Part shown: piece by piece, positions 62,364-64,000 of the stretch
Numbering within the stretch: position 1 is the first letter of the stretch
Layout: each line of letters opens with the position of its first letter
Origin: Phylloscopus collybita
Lineage: Eukaryota > Chordata > Aves > Passeriformes > Phylloscopidae
Assembly (NCBI GenBank): GCA_027886175.1
Contig: JAJNNQ010000024.1
Coordinates: forward strand, 33,893,001-33,957,000
Direction: 5' to 3'
DNA length: 64,000 nt
Translations under genes and position numbers: made by a program
Notes under the pieces: model-generated
What the model saw: the letters and a program-made list of their open reading frames with translations, nothing else
What the model was told of the DNA's origin: nothing
Database searches by the model: none

Positions 62364-63962
62364 CAGTGGTTCAACCTGCTCAGCATTTCTGGCACCTTGC
62401 CAGCCATCTGCAGTGTCTGGCAAATGCCAGCACATTCACCTGAACGGAGAGGATAAAAAGGATGGGAGGGCACTCAATGGACCTTCCTTTTAACAACATT
62501 AACTGTGGTTTTAAGCAGGAGTGTGATCTTTTGTGAACTCTGAGACAGGGTTCTGAGTTGGAGAGTGGCAAACCAAATACCTTTTCATCTATCAACCAGC
62601 ACACACCTCCTCCTCCAGAATGAACCGGCACTGCACTGAGCTGAAATGATCTTCCTCAGACACACTGAGATAATGTCCAAAGGAACCATGTTCAGGACAT
62701 AAGGAGAATACCAGACAAATGAGAAAGGTGATTCCAAATGTACATAGTAAATGATGAAAAGTGACTGCATATTTCATCAAACTGCTGCTGATTTAATGTT
62801 GGTTAATTAATCATTCCTGTTCCTCTTACAGGAGACATAAAAGTAAGTGACCAGAGTATGATGCAAGGCAGAAGTGGAAACATATCAGTCATTAAAGAAG
62901 TGTATATAAAAGGAACACAGTAAAAGCAATCCTTTGTGGTGGTGCTAATTATATTCATGTAAAATGAAAGCAAAATCTTTCGATCCAGACTAAGATTTGT
63001 AATTCTAACCACAACTTTTTATAGATCATTAGCGTACAGGAAGTCATAGCAAAATCAAAAAAGACTCATTTGCGCTATGACAAATGGGTTTTTTTATCCA
63101 CGCTCACATCTAAAAGTGTCTGACAACTGGAGTTTGCACCACGGACAGATTAACATAGAAGTCTAGGAATGGACTTTCTAAAGACTCTTATGACACACAT
63201 ACCAAACTGAACTGAAGAAAAAGTAATGGTAACATTCCAGCTTGACAGGCTTAAAAATACAGTTTTCACTTCTAGCAGTTCAATTACTTTTGCAACATAC
63301 ACTAAGAACACTGACAAGCCTCATAAAGCAAAGAAATTCAGATCATGCACAGTTCAAGAAAAATCCACTGCTTTTCTACCCAAGATGCAAATTTCACCAG
63401 CACCACCTACTCTAAAAAGGCTCTGCTGAACCACAATCTCAACCCAGTCCTTTTCCATCCTCCTCGTCACCCTGTGAACTCCAATATCATTAGTTAAATG
63501 TCACTCAAATGGGTGTGTCACCAAATGATAGAATTAAATCACATTTTTGTCTATCAGGATCGTGGTTCTGACCCTGTCCCATCAAAGTCAACACTGACAG
63601 ACCTGGATGTGACTGGGATTGGGACACGGACTTCACCATCTGTTTTAATGGGACGCTTAGAGAAAACCTGGTGGCTTTGCCTCACTCCAGGTACACTTTC
63701 CTCTGCAGAATGTAAACAGTCCATAATGTTGAAGGGAGTACAACTCCCTCATATGACTCATGTTTTACTAAGCCCTTCTGGCCTTATGACAGGTGTTAAG
63801 CTCCTTACCACAACACTGCAACACAAACAAGTCAACAGATGCCTTATTTCCCCATCACTTTGTACCATAGTCTTGACCCTCTGTTTCCCAAACATTAGCA
63901 GTATGAGGGGGGTTGTAGAGAAATGAAATAAAAAGAAGAAAAACAAACAGCAACAAGCTTAC

Positions 63963-64000
63963 CTATGAAATAGGCCAGCAGGATCACCAGCGTGACTGAG
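63963..64000 (-). CDS. TENM4: TENM4 exon, C-terminal end of transmembrane helix (partial)
   Basis: The last 38 nt of an exon that continues beyond the window. Read on the minus strand it gives SVTLVILLAYFI plus one base (G), then the donor GTAAGC at 63962-63957. The hydrophobic run ending in AYFI, joined to A-M-H-L-F-G in the next exon, is the teneurin single-pass transmembrane helix and its outer border. Teneurins are type II proteins, so what follows is extracellular. The split codon (G + CC = Ala) is completed at 41438-41437. The start of the helix and the cytoplasmic domain are not visible, and 12 codons alone would not identify the gene; the call depends on the in-frame join to the following exons. 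Confidence 0.85.

Larger units (their letters stand above)
41439..63962 (-). other. TENM4: TENM4 intron following the transmembrane exon
   Basis: About 22.5 kb, the largest intron here. It contains CR1 copies (44706-45057, 52832-53306, 55900-57498, 58000-58262), a solo LTR (43685-44016), several A-rich CAAA/CAAAAA tracts, inverted repeats near 59490 and 59729, and AT-rich candidate regulatory stretches around 46540 and 62086-62363. No coding exon was found inside it. Confidence 0.85.
2439..64000 (-). other. TENM4: TENM4 (teneurin-4) gene, internal part, seven exons
   Basis: Seven minus-strand exons splice in frame into one stretch of a teneurin: end of the transmembrane helix, extracellular linker, then EGF-like repeats 1 to 5. 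Teneurins are large type II transmembrane proteins of neurons and other cells. They dimerise through their EGF repeats and bind latrophilins and other teneurins across cell contacts. Assignment to TENM4 rather than TENM1-3 rests on remembered paralogue differences, such as the stretches [17 protein letters not shown] and [19 protein letters not shown]. Introns between the exons are about 22.5, 4.8, 5.6, 18.2, 5.1 and 4.2 kb. The promoter, the N-terminal cytoplasmic exons and the C-terminal two thirds of the protein are outside the window. Confidence 0.93.

Noticed and set aside
63498..63926. 142-codon open frame on the plus strand next to the transmembrane exon
   Set aside because: It is antisense intron sequence, without a recognised domain, signal peptide or codon bias; probably chance.

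Overview
The window is vertebrate intronic DNA with a sparse set of small coding exons. CR1 LINE copies in both orientations, compact avian-type solo LTRs, short introns for this gene family and low CpG content all point to a bird. One LTR fragment resembles a family I know from songbird genomes, so a passerine is likely; this rests on memory and not on a database search.

Everything recognisably coding belongs to one gene on the minus strand, a teneurin that matches TENM4 (ODZ4) best. Read from high to low coordinates, the seven exons are 63963-64000 (end of the transmembrane helix, cut by the window edge), 41268-41438, 36286-36500, 30426-30636 (the extracellular juxtamembrane and linker region), 12110-12211 (EGF-like repeat 1), 6827-7021 (EGF repeats 2 and 3) and 2439-2639 (EGF repeats 4 and 5). 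All are bounded by AG/GT and join without a frame break, giving about 377 codons, roughly residues 348-725 of a human-length TENM4. The cytoplasmic N-terminus and promoter lie beyond 64000. EGF repeats 6-8, the NHL, YD-repeat and C-terminal domains lie to the left of position 1.

The other 98 percent is intron. It holds eight CR1 copies. One, at 55900-57498, still carries reverse-transcriptase residues. Another, at 32323-33208, is split by a 302-bp solo LTR (32873-33174) with 7-bp terminal inverted repeats and a near-perfect 6-bp target duplication. A second solo LTR lies at 43685-44016 and an LTR fragment near 34391-34975. There are also A-rich and GAAA microsatellites and short tandem duplications. 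A small CpG-rich patch (10690-10945), a cluster of homeodomain-type TAATTA sites (62086-62363) and a compact POU/LEF-like site group (46540-46566) are the best candidates for regulatory DNA.

I found no second gene, RNA gene, CRISPR array or unknown multi-gene system. The most informative points are the unpaired-cysteine EGF repeats 2 and 5 (covalent dimerisation in teneurins), the phase-1 symmetry of most exons, and the nested LTR-in-CR1 insertion.
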